64,000 nucleotides of DNA from Deinococcus arcticus. GTDB lineage: Bacteria > Deinococcota > Deinococci > Deinococcales > Deinococcaceae. The stretch lies in assembly GCF_003028415.1 (NCBI RefSeq), contig NZ_PYSV01000004.1:124001-188000 (forward strand), in the 5' to 3' direction. Shown piece after piece: positions 34,919 through 43,075 of the stretch. The notes beneath the pieces are model-generated. The model was not told where the DNA came from and did not search any database. It worked only from the letters and a program-made list of their open reading frames with translations. A program made the position numbers and the translations under genes. Position 1 is the stretch's first letter. Every line of letters begins with the position of its first letter.

Positions 34919-35299
34919 TCAGCAGTCAAGCACGGTATGGCCAGCGGCCCGCAGGGCAGCCGTGGCCCCGGCCTGCTGGGCCTGTTTGACCAGCACGTAA
35001 TCGGTATCGAAGGTGCTGAGCGCAAAGATGCCCACCCCGGCGTCGCGCAGGGGGCCAAGCACGCCCGCCAGAATGCCGGTCAGGTGAAAGGGAAAGGGGC
35101 CATGGAGCTTCAGCGCCACCCAGCCGTCCGCAGCGGTGGCACCTGGGGGCACCTGGTCTTCGGCGCAGACCAGCGAGAGTTCGTCGGGGGTGCGGGTCAG
35201 GGACCAGAACGCCCCGGCCAGCGTGGGCAGGGGCGCATCTGGGGGCAGCTGCACCACGGCGTAGCGGCCCGGCAGCAGCGACAGGGTCTGGGGGGTCAT
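34919..35299 (-). CDS. ACT-domain amino-acid-binding protein
   Basis: 126 aa. Two ACT-like halves: LSLLPGRYAVVQLPPDAPLP (first strand region), ELSLVCAEDQVPPGATAADG, then FPFHLTGILAGVLGPLRDAG with VGIFALSTFDTDYVLVKQAQ, the typical small-molecule-binding ACT pattern seen in CASTOR/ACT_7 type proteins. Likely binds an amino acid and regulates something unknown. Downstream of a DinB gene on the same strand but separated by about 40 nt. Confidence 0.75.
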   Translation of the reverse strand: MTPQTLSLLPGRYAVVQLPPDAPLPTLAGAFWSLTRTPDELSLVCAEDQVPPGATAADGWVALKLHGPFPFHLTGILAGVLGPLRDAGVGIFALSTFDTDYVLVKQAQQAGATAALRAAGHTVLDC

Positions 35300-35337
35300 G
35301 GCCCTATTGTGCCCGTGCAGGCTGGGCGCGCCCGGGT

Positions 35338-35859
35338 CTACTCGCGCCAGATGGCCCAGTGCTCTTCCAGGGCGTCCATCTCTTCTTTGCTGTGGCCCCC
35401 CTGGCGCAGCAGCGCCATGATCTGGCCCCGGTGGTGGCTGTCGTGGACCACCGTGTGCATCAGGAAATGCACCGGGTGGGCGCGGTAACTGCCTTCATTC
35501 CAGGGGTCCGCGAAGGGCTCGCCAGACGCGAGATGCGCCTGCACGGCCTTCAGGGCCGCCTCGTCCCCGGCAGTGAAGGCCGCGCCCAGGTCACTGGCTG
35601 GGGCGTTCTGCCAGCGCCACATCGGGTCACCGTCCGCGTCTTTCTGGGTGGGGTCCAGCAGCACCATAGCGTGGTCGCGCGACAGGTTCCACAGCCAGCC
35701 TACCCGGAAACCCGCCATATGGCGCAGGTGCCGCTCAATGGTCCAGCCCCCGTGGCCGTCGCTGAGGGAAAAGTCTGCCGGGCTCAGCGCCCCCAGGAGG
35801 GCCGCGTTCACGCGGGCGTTGCGGCGAAAGGTTTCCAGCGGCAGGGCAAGGTCGGCCAT
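35338..35859 (-). CDS. DinB-family putative metalloenzyme
   Basis: 173 aa four-helix-bundle protein of the DinB/YfiT superfamily. Metal-binding His residues fit the family: His in WTIERHLRHMAGFRVGWLW, and HDSHHRGQIMALLRQGG in the last helix (HHRGQ signature). Often thiol-dependent transferases or damage-linked proteins; no reaction can be assigned. AGGAG lies 9-10 nt upstream of the ATG. Third gene of a cluster of three DinB genes. Confidence 0.85.
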   Translation of the reverse strand: MADLALPLETFRRNARVNAALLGALSPADFSLSDGHGGWTIERHLRHMAGFRVGWLWNLSRDHAMVLLDPTQKDADGDPMWRWQNAPASDLGAAFTAGDEAALKAVQAHLASGEPFADPWNEGSYRAHPVHFLMHTVVHDSHHRGQIMALLRQGGHSKEEMDALEEHWAIWRE

Positions 35860-35863
35860 ACAT

Positions 35864-36346
35864 TCATTCTCCTGAAAAGGCAGGGGGCGGGGTACGGTCC
35901 CAGAACTCCGGCGGTTCAAGACCCAGGGCCCGCAGGTACACGTACCCCTGGGCGCGGTGGTGCACCTGGTTGTCAACGGCGCCCAGTGCGGCGTCCAGGC
36001 CACTCAGTTCGCCCCAGCCGGTGCGGTGTGCGCCCAGATAGGCCGCGTCGGGTACCCCCGGCAGTTCGCGCGCCAGCTGTGCGGTCTGGGCGGCCCAGGC
36101 GGCGCGCAGGGCTGCCGGGTCCCGCCCGGTCGGCGCGGACCAGCGGGGCTCGCCCCATATGCCGCTTCGCAGCCCCTGCAGCACATACCCGGTCTGACCA
36201 TGGACCTCCCAGAGCATGGCGCCGAAGGACCGCAGCGGCGGCGCAGGCGAGAAGGTCAACAGCGCCTCGTCCGGGTACAGCGCCAGGGTGCGGGCGGTCA
36301 GGTGGTGGTGCCCCAGCCAGTGGGCGGCCAGCGCGGCGCCCAGCAT
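35864..36346 (-). CDS. DinB-family protein (paralogue 2)
   Basis: 160 aa. HWLGHHHLTARTLALYPDEA at the start, MLWEVHGQTGYVLQG in the middle and VDNQVHHRAQGYVYLRALGL at the end. The last block is nearly the same as in the next gene upstream, and both proteins have exactly 160 residues, so they are tandem duplicates. Its ATG overlaps the stop of that gene in TGATG (1-nt overlap), so translation is coupled. Function unknown. Confidence 0.8.
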   Translation of the reverse strand: MLGAALAAHWLGHHHLTARTLALYPDEALLTFSPAPPLRSFGAMLWEVHGQTGYVLQGLRSGIWGEPRWSAPTGRDPAALRAAWAAQTAQLARELPGVPDAAYLGAHRTGWGELSGLDAALGAVDNQVHHRAQGYVYLRALGLEPPEFWDRTPPPAFSGE

Positions 36347-36828
36347 CAGCGCTCGTAAAAGGCGGGGGGCTCTACACCCAGGGCCCGCAGATACACGTAC
36401 CCCTGGGCGCGGTGGTGAATCTCGTTGTCCACCGCGTAGATCGTGGCCACCCAGCCGGGCATGTTCCCCCACGGCAGGGTGTGCAGCGCGCTGAAAAAGG
36501 CGGGGTCAGTGCCAGCGCCCACCTGCGAGAGCCGCTCATCCAGGGCGTCCCACTCGCGCAGCAGCTCGGCCTGGGTGGCGGGGCCAGCCGCCCAGTCTGG
36601 CTCGGGCCACTGCCCCGTGTCCATGGCCTGCACCGTCATGGCGCTCAGCAGATGAATTTCGGTGGCCTGCACGCCAAAGGGCCGCATGCCGCCCACGCTG
36701 AAGGTGAACAGGGCTTCTTCCGGGAATGCGGCGATCACGCGGCGGGTCAGGGCGCGGTGCCCCTGCCAGTGCGACACGAAATCTGAAATGGACAGGGCGG
36801 GGGCCGTCGGAAGGGCAGAGACAGTCAT
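36346..36828 (-). CDS. DinB-family protein (paralogue 1)
   Basis: 160 aa. HWQGHRALTRRVIAAFPEEA, VQATEIHLLSAMTVQAMDTG and VDNEIHHRAQGYVYLRALGV mark the three metal-ligand helices. First gene of a three-gene DinB operon divergent from a WYL regulator, which likely controls it. GGAGG lies 8 nt upstream of ATG 36828. Family members act as metal-dependent thiol transferases or similar. Confidence 0.82.
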   Translation of the reverse strand: MTVSALPTAPALSISDFVSHWQGHRALTRRVIAAFPEEALFTFSVGGMRPFGVQATEIHLLSAMTVQAMDTGQWPEPDWAAGPATQAELLREWDALDERLSQVGAGTDPAFFSALHTLPWGNMPGWVATIYAVDNEIHHRAQGYVYLRALGVEPPAFYER

Positions 36829-36915
36829 ACTTGAACCTCCTGGGGTTGAATCTGCCCCCAGCGTAATGGTGATTCCCGTCAGGGTGTGTCGTGTTTGGGG
36901 TGTAGGCTGGGGCCC

Positions 36916-37881
36916 ATGTACAACCCGGCCATGCGGGTGCTGACGGTGCTGGAACTGCTGCAGGCGCACGAGACTGTGACCGGCGCGGAGCTGGCCCGCC
37001 GCCTGGAGGTCAGCCCGCGCACGGTGCAGCGCTACGTGACCCGCCTGCAGGACCTGGGCATTCCGGTGGAAGGCCGCCGGGGCGTGGGCGGGGCCTACCG
37101 GCTGAGGCCGGGCTTTCGCCTGCCGCCTCTGATGTTCACCCCGGACGAGGCGCTGGCCGCCGCCCTGGGCCTGCGCGCCCTGCAACAGCTGGGCCTGGGC
37201 GCCCTGGCCCCCGCTGCCGAGAGCGCCGGGGCCAAGCTGGCCCGCAGCCTGCCCCAGGGCCTGCGCGACGATGTGCGGGCCCTGGAAGGCAGCGTGGAAC
37301 TGGACGCCTCGCCCTGGACGGTGGGTGTGGAGGTGGCGGTGCTGGCGCCGCTGCTGCGCGCCGTGCGCGCGGCGCGCACGGTGCAGCTGACCTACACGGC
37401 CCTGGACGCGCCGCCCAGCACGCGGCAGGTGGACATCTACCGGGTGGTGCATTTTGACGGCCGCTGGTACGCCGTGGGCTGGTGCCACCTGCGCCGCGAG
37501 AAGCGCTCCTTTCGCGTGGACCGCATAGGGGCGCTGGAGGTGCTGCCCGCCACCTTCACGCCCCCCGCCGACTTCGATGCCGCTGCCTACCTGCGCGCGC
37601 AGCTGCGCGCCCCGCCCACCGCCTATACCGTGAGTGTGTGGCTGAACGCACCCGCGGAGCACCTGCGCGGCCGGGTGTCGCTGTGGGGCAGCGAGCTGGA
37701 AGCCGAGGAACAGGGCACCCGCCTGCGCTGCCAACGCGAGCACCTGCACTCGTTTGCCGCCTTTCTGCTGGGGCTGGGCTGCGACTTCCGCATCGACAGC
37801 CCCCCGGAACTGCACGCCGAATTTGCCCGCTTGCACGCGCGCTGCGCGGCCTACGCACAGTCCTCGGAGCCGCTACACTGA
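36916..37881 (+). CDS. HTH/WYL-domain transcriptional regulator (YafY family)
   Basis: 321 aa. N-terminal DeoR-like helix-turn-helix (MRVLTVLELLQAHETVTGAE, then LARRLEVSPRTVQRYVTRLQ), a middle helical region, and a WYL domain with YRVVHFDGRWYAVGWCHLRR then KRSFRVDRIGALEVL (ligand-binding motif) and the C-terminal WCX extension. YafY/PafB-type WYL proteins sense nucleic-acid or nucleotide ligands, some in the DNA-damage response. TAGGCT (36903-36908) with 7-nt spacer gives a leaderless start. Divergent from three DinB genes, its probable targets. Confidence 0.88.
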   Translation: MYNPAMRVLTVLELLQAHETVTGAELARRLEVSPRTVQRYVTRLQDLGIPVEGRRGVGGAYRLRPGFRLPPLMFTPDEALAAALGLRALQQLGLGALAPAAESAGAKLARSLPQGLRDDVRALEGSVELDASPWTVGVEVAVLAPLLRAVRAARTVQLTYTALDAPPSTRQVDIYRVVHFDGRWYAVGWCHLRREKRSFRVDRIGALEVLPATFTPPADFDAAAYLRAQLRAPPTAYTVSVWLNAPAEHLRGRVSLWGSELEAEEQGTRLRCQREHLHSFAAFLLGLGCDFRIDSPPELHAEFARLHARCAAYAQSSEPLH

Positions 37882-37884
37882 CCC

Positions 37885-38331
37885 ATGACGACCCTCCCCA
37901 CGAACCAGGACCTGGCCCAGGGCAAGGCGTACGTGGCCCCGGGCATCACGGTGTACTACGACGCCCGGCGCTGCGTGCATGTGGCCAACTGCGTGCGCGG
38001 CTTGCCGGAAGTCTTCAGGCCCGGCGAGCGGCCCTGGATTCAGGCGGCCCAAGCCGGGGCCCTGGCGGTGGCGGCGGTGGTGCGCACCTGCCCCACGGGC
38101 GCCCTGCACTACGCCCTGGACAGTGAAGGCCCCGAAGCGCCCCAGGCGCCCACCACGGTCACCCCGCTGCCCGACGGGCCGCTGGTCCTGCGCGGCAACC
38201 TGATCCTGCAGACCCCGGGCGGCGAGGTCCGCGACGTGCGCGCCGCCCTGTGCCGCTGCGGCCAGAGCGGGAATAAGCCCTACTGCGACGGCACCCACGC
38301 GCAGGTGGGGTGGAAAAGCGGAGAGGGGTAG
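37885..38331 (+). CDS. Iron-sulfur protein: ferredoxin-like Fer4_19 plus CDGSH domain
   Basis: 148 aa two-domain iron-sulfur protein. N-terminal: VYYDARRCVHVANCVRGLPE with VVRTCPTGALHYAL, the divergent 4Fe-4S pattern of Fer4_19. C-terminal: CRCGQSGNKPYCDGTH, the CDGSH motif with three Cys and one His that binds a 2Fe-2S cluster. Likely an electron-transfer or cluster-transfer protein in the cytosol. ATG is 5 nt after TACACT (37874-37879), which overlaps the 3' end of the regulator gene, so it has its own promoter. Confidence 0.9.
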   Translation: MTTLPTNQDLAQGKAYVAPGITVYYDARRCVHVANCVRGLPEVFRPGERPWIQAAQAGALAVAAVVRTCPTGALHYALDSEGPEAPQAPTTVTPLPDGPLVLRGNLILQTPGGEVRDVRAALCRCGQSGNKPYCDGTHAQVGWKSGEG

Positions 38332-38410
38332 CAGCGGCAACCGGCAGCTCTGGTGAATTTGGCCGTGCCACACGCGCCACGGCCCCAGGAGAACTGCTCT
38401 AGACTGGCGC

Positions 38411-39718
38411 ATGACTTCCCTTCTCAACATCCCCGACCTGATTCGCAAGAAGCGCGACGGCGAGACCCACACCCGCGCCGAACTGGAGCAGCTGGTGCTG
38501 GGCTACACGCGCGGTGAGGTGCCCGACTATCAGATGAGCGCTTGGCTGATGGCCGTCTACCTGCGGGGCATGCAAGAACAGGAAACCGCCGACCTGACCA
38601 TGGTGATGGCCCAGAGCGGCGACCTGATGGACCTGGGCACCCTGGAGCGCACCGTGGACAAGCACTCCACCGGCGGCGTGGGCGATAAGACCAGCCTGAT
38701 CCTGACGCCCATGCTGGCCGCGCTGGGCCTGACGGTCGCCAAGATGAGCGGGCGCGGGCTGGCCCACACGGGCGGCACCATTGACAAGCTCGAAAGCGTT
38801 CCCGGCTGGAGCCCGGAACTGGGAGAAGAAGCGTTTCTGCGTCAGGCGCGCCAGACGGGCCTCGCCCTGGTGGGCCAGAGCAAGGACCTTGCCCCGGCCG
38901 ACGGCAAGCTGTACGCCCTGCGCGACGTGACCGCCACGGTGGACTGCCTGCCCCTGATCGCTTCGTCCATCATGAGCAAGAAGCTGGCTTCGGGCGCGCA
39001 GACGGTGGTGCTGGACGTGAAGGTGGGCGCCGGGGCGTTTATGCGCACGCTGGAGGATGGCCGGGGCCTGGCGCGCGCCATGGTGGATATTGGCACCCGC
39101 GCGGGGCGGCAGGTGCGCGCGGTGCTGACCGACATGGACACGCCCCTGGGCTTTATGGCGGGCAACAGCCTGGAAGTCCTGGAGGCCCTGGACACCCTGC
39201 GCGGCGAGGGCCCCCACGACCTGACCGAGCTGTGCGTGGCCCTGGCCGTGGAAGCCCTGGCCGCCCACGGCGAGGACGAAACCCAGGCCGAGGCCAGGGC
39301 CCGCCAGACCCTGCGAGACGGCAGCGCGCTGGCCAAGTTTCGCGCCTTTGTGGCCGCGCAGGGCGGCGACGCCACGTACGTGGACGACCCCAAGAAATTT
39401 GACGTGGCCCCTGGCCGCGCGCAGGTGCTGGCCCAGACCGCCGGCTTCGTGCAGAAGGTAGACGCCCTGAGCGTGGGCCGCGCCGTGCTGGCCCTGGGCG
39501 GCGGGCGCGAACGCAAGGGTGAAGCCATTGACCACGGCGTGGGCGTGGAACTGCTGAAGAAGCCCGGCGAGGCGGTGGCGGCCGGCGAGGCCGTCCTGCG
39601 GATCTACCACAGAGACGGGCGCGGGCTGGACACTGCCCAGCGCCTGCTGGAAGGGGGTCTGGCGGTCAGCGAGACGGCCCCCGCCGCCGAACCGCTGATT
39701 CTGGACCGCGTGAATTGA
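38411..39718 (+). CDS. deoA: Thymidine/pyrimidine-nucleoside phosphorylase
   Basis: 435 aa. Phosphorolytic cleavage of pyrimidine nucleosides in salvage. The family signature [17 protein letters not shown] is complete, with the phosphate-binding [14 protein letters not shown], a Lys and Ser for the base ([20 protein letters not shown]) and the C-terminal barrel-sandwich domain ([20 protein letters not shown]). It could equally be called pdp; the two activities cannot be told apart here. TAGACT (38400-38405) is 5 nt upstream of the ATG. Confidence 0.93.
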   Translation: MTSLLNIPDLIRKKRDGETHTRAELEQLVLGYTRGEVPDYQMSAWLMAVYLRGMQEQETADLTMVMAQSGDLMDLGTLERTVDKHSTGGVGDKTSLILTPMLAALGLTVAKMSGRGLAHTGGTIDKLESVPGWSPELGEEAFLRQARQTGLALVGQSKDLAPADGKLYALRDVTATVDCLPLIASSIMSKKLASGAQTVVLDVKVGAGAFMRTLEDGRGLARAMVDIGTRAGRQVRAVLTDMDTPLGFMAGNSLEVLEALDTLRGEGPHDLTELCVALAVEALAAHGEDETQAEARARQTLRDGSALAKFRAFVAAQGGDATYVDDPKKFDVAPGRAQVLAQTAGFVQKVDALSVGRAVLALGGGRERKGEAIDHGVGVELLKKPGEAVAAGEAVLRIYHRDGRGLDTAQRLLEGGLAVSETAPAAEPLILDRVN

Positions 39719-39722
39719 GGAG

Positions 39723-39752
39723 GCCATGAGCTATGGGCCGTGAGCCATGAGG
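39723..39752. repeat. GGGCCATGAGC-type short repeat, left flank of copy C
   Basis: Contains two tandem units GCCATGAGC and GCCGTGAGC/GCCATGAGG. In inverted form the same family occurs at 40012-40055, on the other side of MITE-like copy C, and at 30556-30602. The 342-bp gap 39719-40060 is therefore made of a short-repeat pair with a mobile-like element inside it and holds no gene. Confidence 0.45.
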
Positions 39753-39789
39753 GAGGACCGGGAGAGGATGCCCGGTTCTCTTCCTTTCA

Positions 39790-39945
39790 TACGGGTTCCG
39801 AATAATTCCGTGACGTGTGACGGAATTATTCCGACCGGAGAGAGCAGGAAAGAATGCGGATGTCCGGGAATTGGGCTGGAACAGCGCCGAAGGCGGGGAA
39901 CATCCAGTTCTTCCCGGATGTTACGGAAATGGACGGCAGTCCGTA
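39790..39945 (+). repeat. MITE-like element, copy C
   Basis: 156 bp, T-type ends (TACGGGTTCCG.. and ..CAGTCCGTA), flanked by TCA direct repeats (39787-39789 and 39946-39948). Near the left end is the hairpin AATAATTCCGTGACG / CGGAATTATT, facing the 3' end of deoA about 70 nt away. The rest matches copies D and E in the same orientation and A and B in reverse. Confidence 0.92.
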
Positions 39946-40060
39946 TCAGGGGAGAAGCGCCTGTGTTTGGCTCTGCCGGCGCCAGGAAAGAACGGCCCCA
40001 CCTGCCCCCAGACCCCAAAGCCCAAGGCTCATGGCCCAAAGCCCACGGCCCAGTGCCCCT

Positions 40061-40441
40061 TCACGGCACCCGCAGCGCCTTGCAGTTCTCGCCGGGCAGG
40101 CGGGGGGGCGGGGCGTCACTGGACACGACGACCTTCTCGGTTTTGCCCACGTAGCCCCTGCAGCGGGCCAGCTGTTCCAGGTACGCGGGATCGTTGGCGG
40201 CCCGAATGGCGTCTTGCAGCACACGGGCGTCCTCTTCCAGGGCAGCCACGCGCACCAGGGCCTGGCGGGTCTCGGCCGACCAGGTGGCGCTGCGGTAGAG
40301 CATGTGCCCCAGCTGAAAACTCAGTTGCACGATGCCCAGGGCCGCAAGCACACTGGCCACCATCATGCTCAGGGGCAGGCGCTGCACACGCCGCCACCAG
40401 GCGCGCCGCGCCGGGCGGGGGGGTGGGGGCGCGTCCGTCAC
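40061..40441 (-). CDS. DivIC/FtsL-like septum formation initiator protein
   Basis: 126 aa. Short basic cytoplasmic start (RRAWWRRVQRLP), one transmembrane helix (LSMMVASVLAALGIVQLSF), then a leucine-zipper-like coiled coil (RQALVRVAALEEDARVLQDA) and the terminal CRGYVGKTEKVVV, which fits the DivIC/FtsB C-terminal motif. Likely part of the FtsBL-type divisome scaffold, although an unrelated coiled-coil membrane protein is possible. GTG 40441 has TATCCT (40449-40454, minus strand) with a 7-nt spacer. Confidence 0.7.
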   Translation of the reverse strand: MTDAPPPPRPARRAWWRRVQRLPLSMMVASVLAALGIVQLSFQLGHMLYRSATWSAETRQALVRVAALEEDARVLQDAIRAANDPAYLEQLARCRGYVGKTEKVVVSSDAPPPRLPGENCKALRVP

Positions 40442-40508
40442 GCCCGGCAGGATAGTGCATGGGCACGGGAACAGATGAGCCGGCGGGTGCGCCGCTACAC
40501 TGGGCCGC

Positions 40509-40955
40509 ATGACGGGAACCTCTGAACAGGGCTCGGCCTCGGCGCGCGTGCCTGCGCTGAACTGGCAGGACGCCCACCGCACCGGGATTCAGCTGCGCTA
40601 CGGCGACCTGGACGCCATGGGTCACGTGAACAATGCCCGCTACGCCGAGTTTCTGGAGGTCGCCCGCCTCGCGCTGGCCGCCGAACTGGGCATTGAGCTG
40701 GCCGGGCGCTCGGTGCTGGCGCGCCTGGAACTGGACTATGTACGCGACATCCGCCCCGGACAGCAGGTGCTGATCGAGACGCTGGTGGAGCGCACCGGGC
40801 GCACCAGCTGGACCAGCGTCTCGCGCATTCTGGCCGACGGCGTGCCCTGCGCCTTTTCCCGCTCCGTGGTGGTGCGCGTGGACGGGCAGGGCCGCCCCGA
40901 GCCGCTGCCCGAGGCCCTCAAGGCCCAGGTCTCGCCCTGGCTGGTCCGGGTGTGA
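40509..40955 (+). CDS. Acyl-CoA thioesterase, 4HBT hot-dog fold
   Basis: 148 aa. YGDLDAMGHVNNARYAEFLE is the catalytic motif of the 4-hydroxybenzoyl-CoA thioesterase/FatA-like family, with the Asp nucleophile; the core of the fold follows (LARLELDYVRDIRPGQQVLI). Likely hydrolyses acyl-CoA of unknown chain type. Start: TACACT (40496-40501) with 7-nt spacer. It overlaps the next gene by 4 nt (GTGA). Confidence 0.88.
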   Translation: MTGTSEQGSASARVPALNWQDAHRTGIQLRYGDLDAMGHVNNARYAEFLEVARLALAAELGIELAGRSVLARLELDYVRDIRPGQQVLIETLVERTGRTSWTSVSRILADGVPCAFSRSVVVRVDGQGRPEPLPEALKAQVSPWLVRV

Positions 40956-41251
40956 GCCCTGCGCCGTCCACCTTTGAGGACTGCGTGCTGTATCAGGGCG
41001 ACCCCTGGGTGCGCCTGGACACCCTGCCCCGGCTGCTGGCAGAAGGCTGGCGGCGCACCCTCTCGGGCGGCGGCGTGGTCAGCGTGGTGCGCACGCCCTT
41101 TCAGTGGTCCATGGGTAGCCCGGTGATTGAAATTGAAACCGGTGGGTATATGGGCGACGTGGGCCTGTATGTGCCCGAAGTGCAGCTGCCCGAGGCCCTG
41201 GCCTTGCTGGGGCTGGACGACCCGGACCCCACCGACGCCAACCAGGGCTGA
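40952..41251 (+). CDS. Small protein of unknown function, coupled to the thioesterase
   Basis: 99 aa. GTG start overlapping the thioesterase stop (GTGA). A compact alpha/beta protein (VLYQGDPWVRLDTLPRLLAE, VVSVVRTPFQWSMGSPVIEI, DVGLYVPEVQLPEALALLGL). No membrane segments, no family recognised; co-translation suggests a function with the thioesterase. Confidence 0.65.
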   Translation: MSPAPSTFEDCVLYQGDPWVRLDTLPRLLAEGWRRTLSGGGVVSVVRTPFQWSMGSPVIEIETGGYMGDVGLYVPEVQLPEALALLGLDDPDPTDANQG

Positions 41252-41278
41252 CCCTATCCAGAGGAGCCCGGCCTGTCC

Positions 41279-41299
41279 TGAAAGCGCTTCGGATAGAGT
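41279..41299 (+). promoter_or_regulatory. Candidate glucokinase promoter/operator
   Basis: TGAAAGCGCTTCGG (41279-41292) has the central CG symmetric GAAAGCGCTTC look of LacI-family operators and directly precedes TAGAGT (41294-41299), a possible -10 for the ROK gene with a leader of about 70 nt. Weak evidence. Confidence 0.3.
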
Positions 41300-41373
41300 T
41301 CGGAGAAGTTTTTCTGCCCCTGCCCCCGCCCTGTGCCGCGCCGCGCGGCGTTGTCCCCCTGTCCGGAGCCCAC

Positions 41374-42282
41374 ATGAGTCAACCCTTTTCCCCAGAGCCC
41401 ATCAGCATTGGTATTGATGTCGGCGGCACCAAGATCGCCAGTGGTGTACTGCGCGGCGACGAGCTGCACGACTCCCACGTGGTCCCCACCCCCGAAACCG
41501 GCTGGAAGGCCGTACTGGACGCCATTGCTGGTGAAGTCCGCCGTCTGCAGGAGCGCCACCCGGAAGCCCGCCTGATTGGTGTGGGCATTCCCGGGCCCCT
41601 GAACGCCGACCGCACCCGTGTCAAATTCGCGCCGAACATCTACGGCTTTACCGACGTGCCGCTGGTGGACGGCCTGCGCGACCGCCTGGGCCAGCGCGCC
41701 GTGCTGGAAAACGACGCCAAGGCGGCGGCCCTGGCCGAAGCGCACCTGGGCGCGGCGCGCGGCGCCGAGAGCAGCATCTATGTGACGGTCAGCACGGGCA
41801 TCGGCTCGGGCATTGTGCTGAACGGGCGCATCTGGCGCGGGCGGCACGGCATTGCCGGCGAGATTGGCCACGTGACCGCGCTGCCCGGCGGCCCGGTCAG
41901 CGGCACGGGGCTGGACGGCGCGCTGGAGGCGGTGGCCAGTGGCACCGCCATTGCCCGGGACGCCAGTTACGCCCTGAACCGCGACGTGACCACCGCCGAG
42001 GCGTTTGCCCTGGCCCAGCAGGGGCACCCCGGCGCCCGCCGTGTGGTGACCCAGGCGCTGCGCCACATCGGCATGGCCCTGGCCGACCTGCAGAAGATTC
42101 TGGACCCCGAGGTGTTCGTGGTGGGCGGCGGCGTGGCCAGTGTGGGCGACTACTTTTTTCATGGCGTGCAGGCCGCCGCCGACGAGTACGCGCAGGGCTT
42201 CGCGCCCGTGACCATCCGCCGCGCGCAGCTGGGCGGAAATGCGGGCGTGATCGGCGCGGCGCTGGCGGCGCGGCACGGGTAA
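41374..42282 (+). CDS. ROK-family sugar kinase (glucokinase-like)
   Basis: 302 aa. ATP-binding SIGIDVGGTKIASGVL, sugar-binding and catalytic Asp in VLENDAKAAALAE, the second phosphate motif VTVSTGIGSGIVLNG and the EIGHV element. It should phosphorylate glucose or a similar hexose. The usual ROK zinc-binding cluster (CxCGxxGCxE) is replaced by GGPVSGTGLDGALEAVASG, with no cysteine, so it is a zinc-independent variant. GGAG lies 6 nt before the ATG. Followed 19 nt later by the HD hydrolase gene, likely in one operon. Confidence 0.85.
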   Translation: MSQPFSPEPISIGIDVGGTKIASGVLRGDELHDSHVVPTPETGWKAVLDAIAGEVRRLQERHPEARLIGVGIPGPLNADRTRVKFAPNIYGFTDVPLVDGLRDRLGQRAVLENDAKAAALAEAHLGAARGAESSIYVTVSTGIGSGIVLNGRIWRGRHGIAGEIGHVTALPGGPVSGTGLDGALEAVASGTAIARDASYALNRDVTTAEAFALAQQGHPGARRVVTQALRHIGMALADLQKILDPEVFVVGGGVASVGDYFFHGVQAAADEYAQGFAPVTIRRAQLGGNAGVIGAALAARHG

Positions 42283-42301
42283 GCGCCTACCAGGAGGCCC
42301 C

Positions 42302-42865
42302 GTGAACCCCGACGCCCTGCTCAGCGCGGCTGAAGCCTACGCCCGGCCTTTTTATGCCGAAGCCCACCGCGCTTACCACAACACCGCCCATGTGCAGGCC
42401 ATGCTGGATGCGCTGGGTTCGCGGGGCGTGCTCTCCCCTGCCCTGGCGCTGGCCGTATGGGGCCACGACCTGATCTACGACCCGCGCGCCGGAGACAACG
42501 AGGCCCGCAGCGCCCAGGTGTTCGGGGCGTGGCTGGCCACGCAGGGCGCAGTGCCCGCCCATATGGCCCAGATTCGCGCGCTGATTCTGGCCACCCAGCA
42601 CACGGCCGCGCCCGCCACGCGCGAGGAGGCCCTGCTGGTGGACGCCGACCTGGGCATTCTGGGCGCCAGCCCCGCCGACTTTGCCGCCTACGACGCGGCC
42701 ATTCGCCAGGAATACCGTCATGTGCCGGGGCCGCTGTACCGCATCGGCCGCCGCAAGGTGCTGCAGGGGTTCCTGAAGCGCGGGCGCATCTACACCACGC
42801 CAGAGTTTGCGGAGCTGGAAGCGCAGGCGCGGGCAAATCTGGCGGTGGCCCTGAGCAAGCTATAA
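42302..42865 (+). CDS. HD-domain-type predicted metal-dependent phosphohydrolase
   Basis: 187 aa. The metal ligands are HRAYHNTAHVQAML (two His), LAVWGHDLIYDP (His-Asp) and LVDADLGILGA (Asp), the pattern of the predicted phosphohydrolase group typified by small HD proteins with an NTAH motif. The substrate is unknown. GTG 42302 has AGGAGG 5 nt upstream. The stop codon TAA is the left target duplication of repeat copy D. Confidence 0.75.
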   Translation: MNPDALLSAAEAYARPFYAEAHRAYHNTAHVQAMLDALGSRGVLSPALALAVWGHDLIYDPRAGDNEARSAQVFGAWLATQGAVPAHMAQIRALILATQHTAAPATREEALLVDADLGILGASPADFAAYDAAIRQEYRHVPGPLYRIGRRKVLQGFLKRGRIYTTPEFAELEAQARANLAVALSKL

Positions 42866-43021
42866 TACGGCTTCCGAAAAATTCCGTAACACATTACGGA
42901 ATTTTTTCGACCGGAGGGACTCGAAGAGCTGCGCAGCAGAGAAGGAACAAATGCGGATTTCCGGGAATTGGAGGAACATCCGGCTCTTTCCTGGATGTTA
43001 CGGAAATGGACGGAATCCGTA
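42866..43021 (+). repeat. MITE-like element, copy D
   Basis: 156 bp, T-type ends (TACGGCTTCCG.. and ..CGGAATCCGTA), flanked by TAA direct repeats (42863-42865, the stop codon of the HD gene, and 43022-43024). A 13-bp hairpin AAAAATTCCGTAA / TTACGGAATTTTT begins 11 nt after that stop codon and would be a good terminator. It ends 9 nt before the V-ATPase terminator. Confidence 0.93.
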
Positions 43022-43029
43022 TAACGCTC

Positions 43030-43060
43030 AAAAAACGCCGCCCCACAGAAGGGGCGGCGT
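43030..43060 (-). terminator. V-ATPase operon terminator
   Basis: On the minus strand: stem ACGCCGCCCC / GGGGCGGCGT (43035-43044 with 43051-43060), 6-nt loop, then six T. It closes the nine-gene operon. Confidence 0.93.
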
Positions 43061-43075
43061 CTGGGTACTGGGCTT

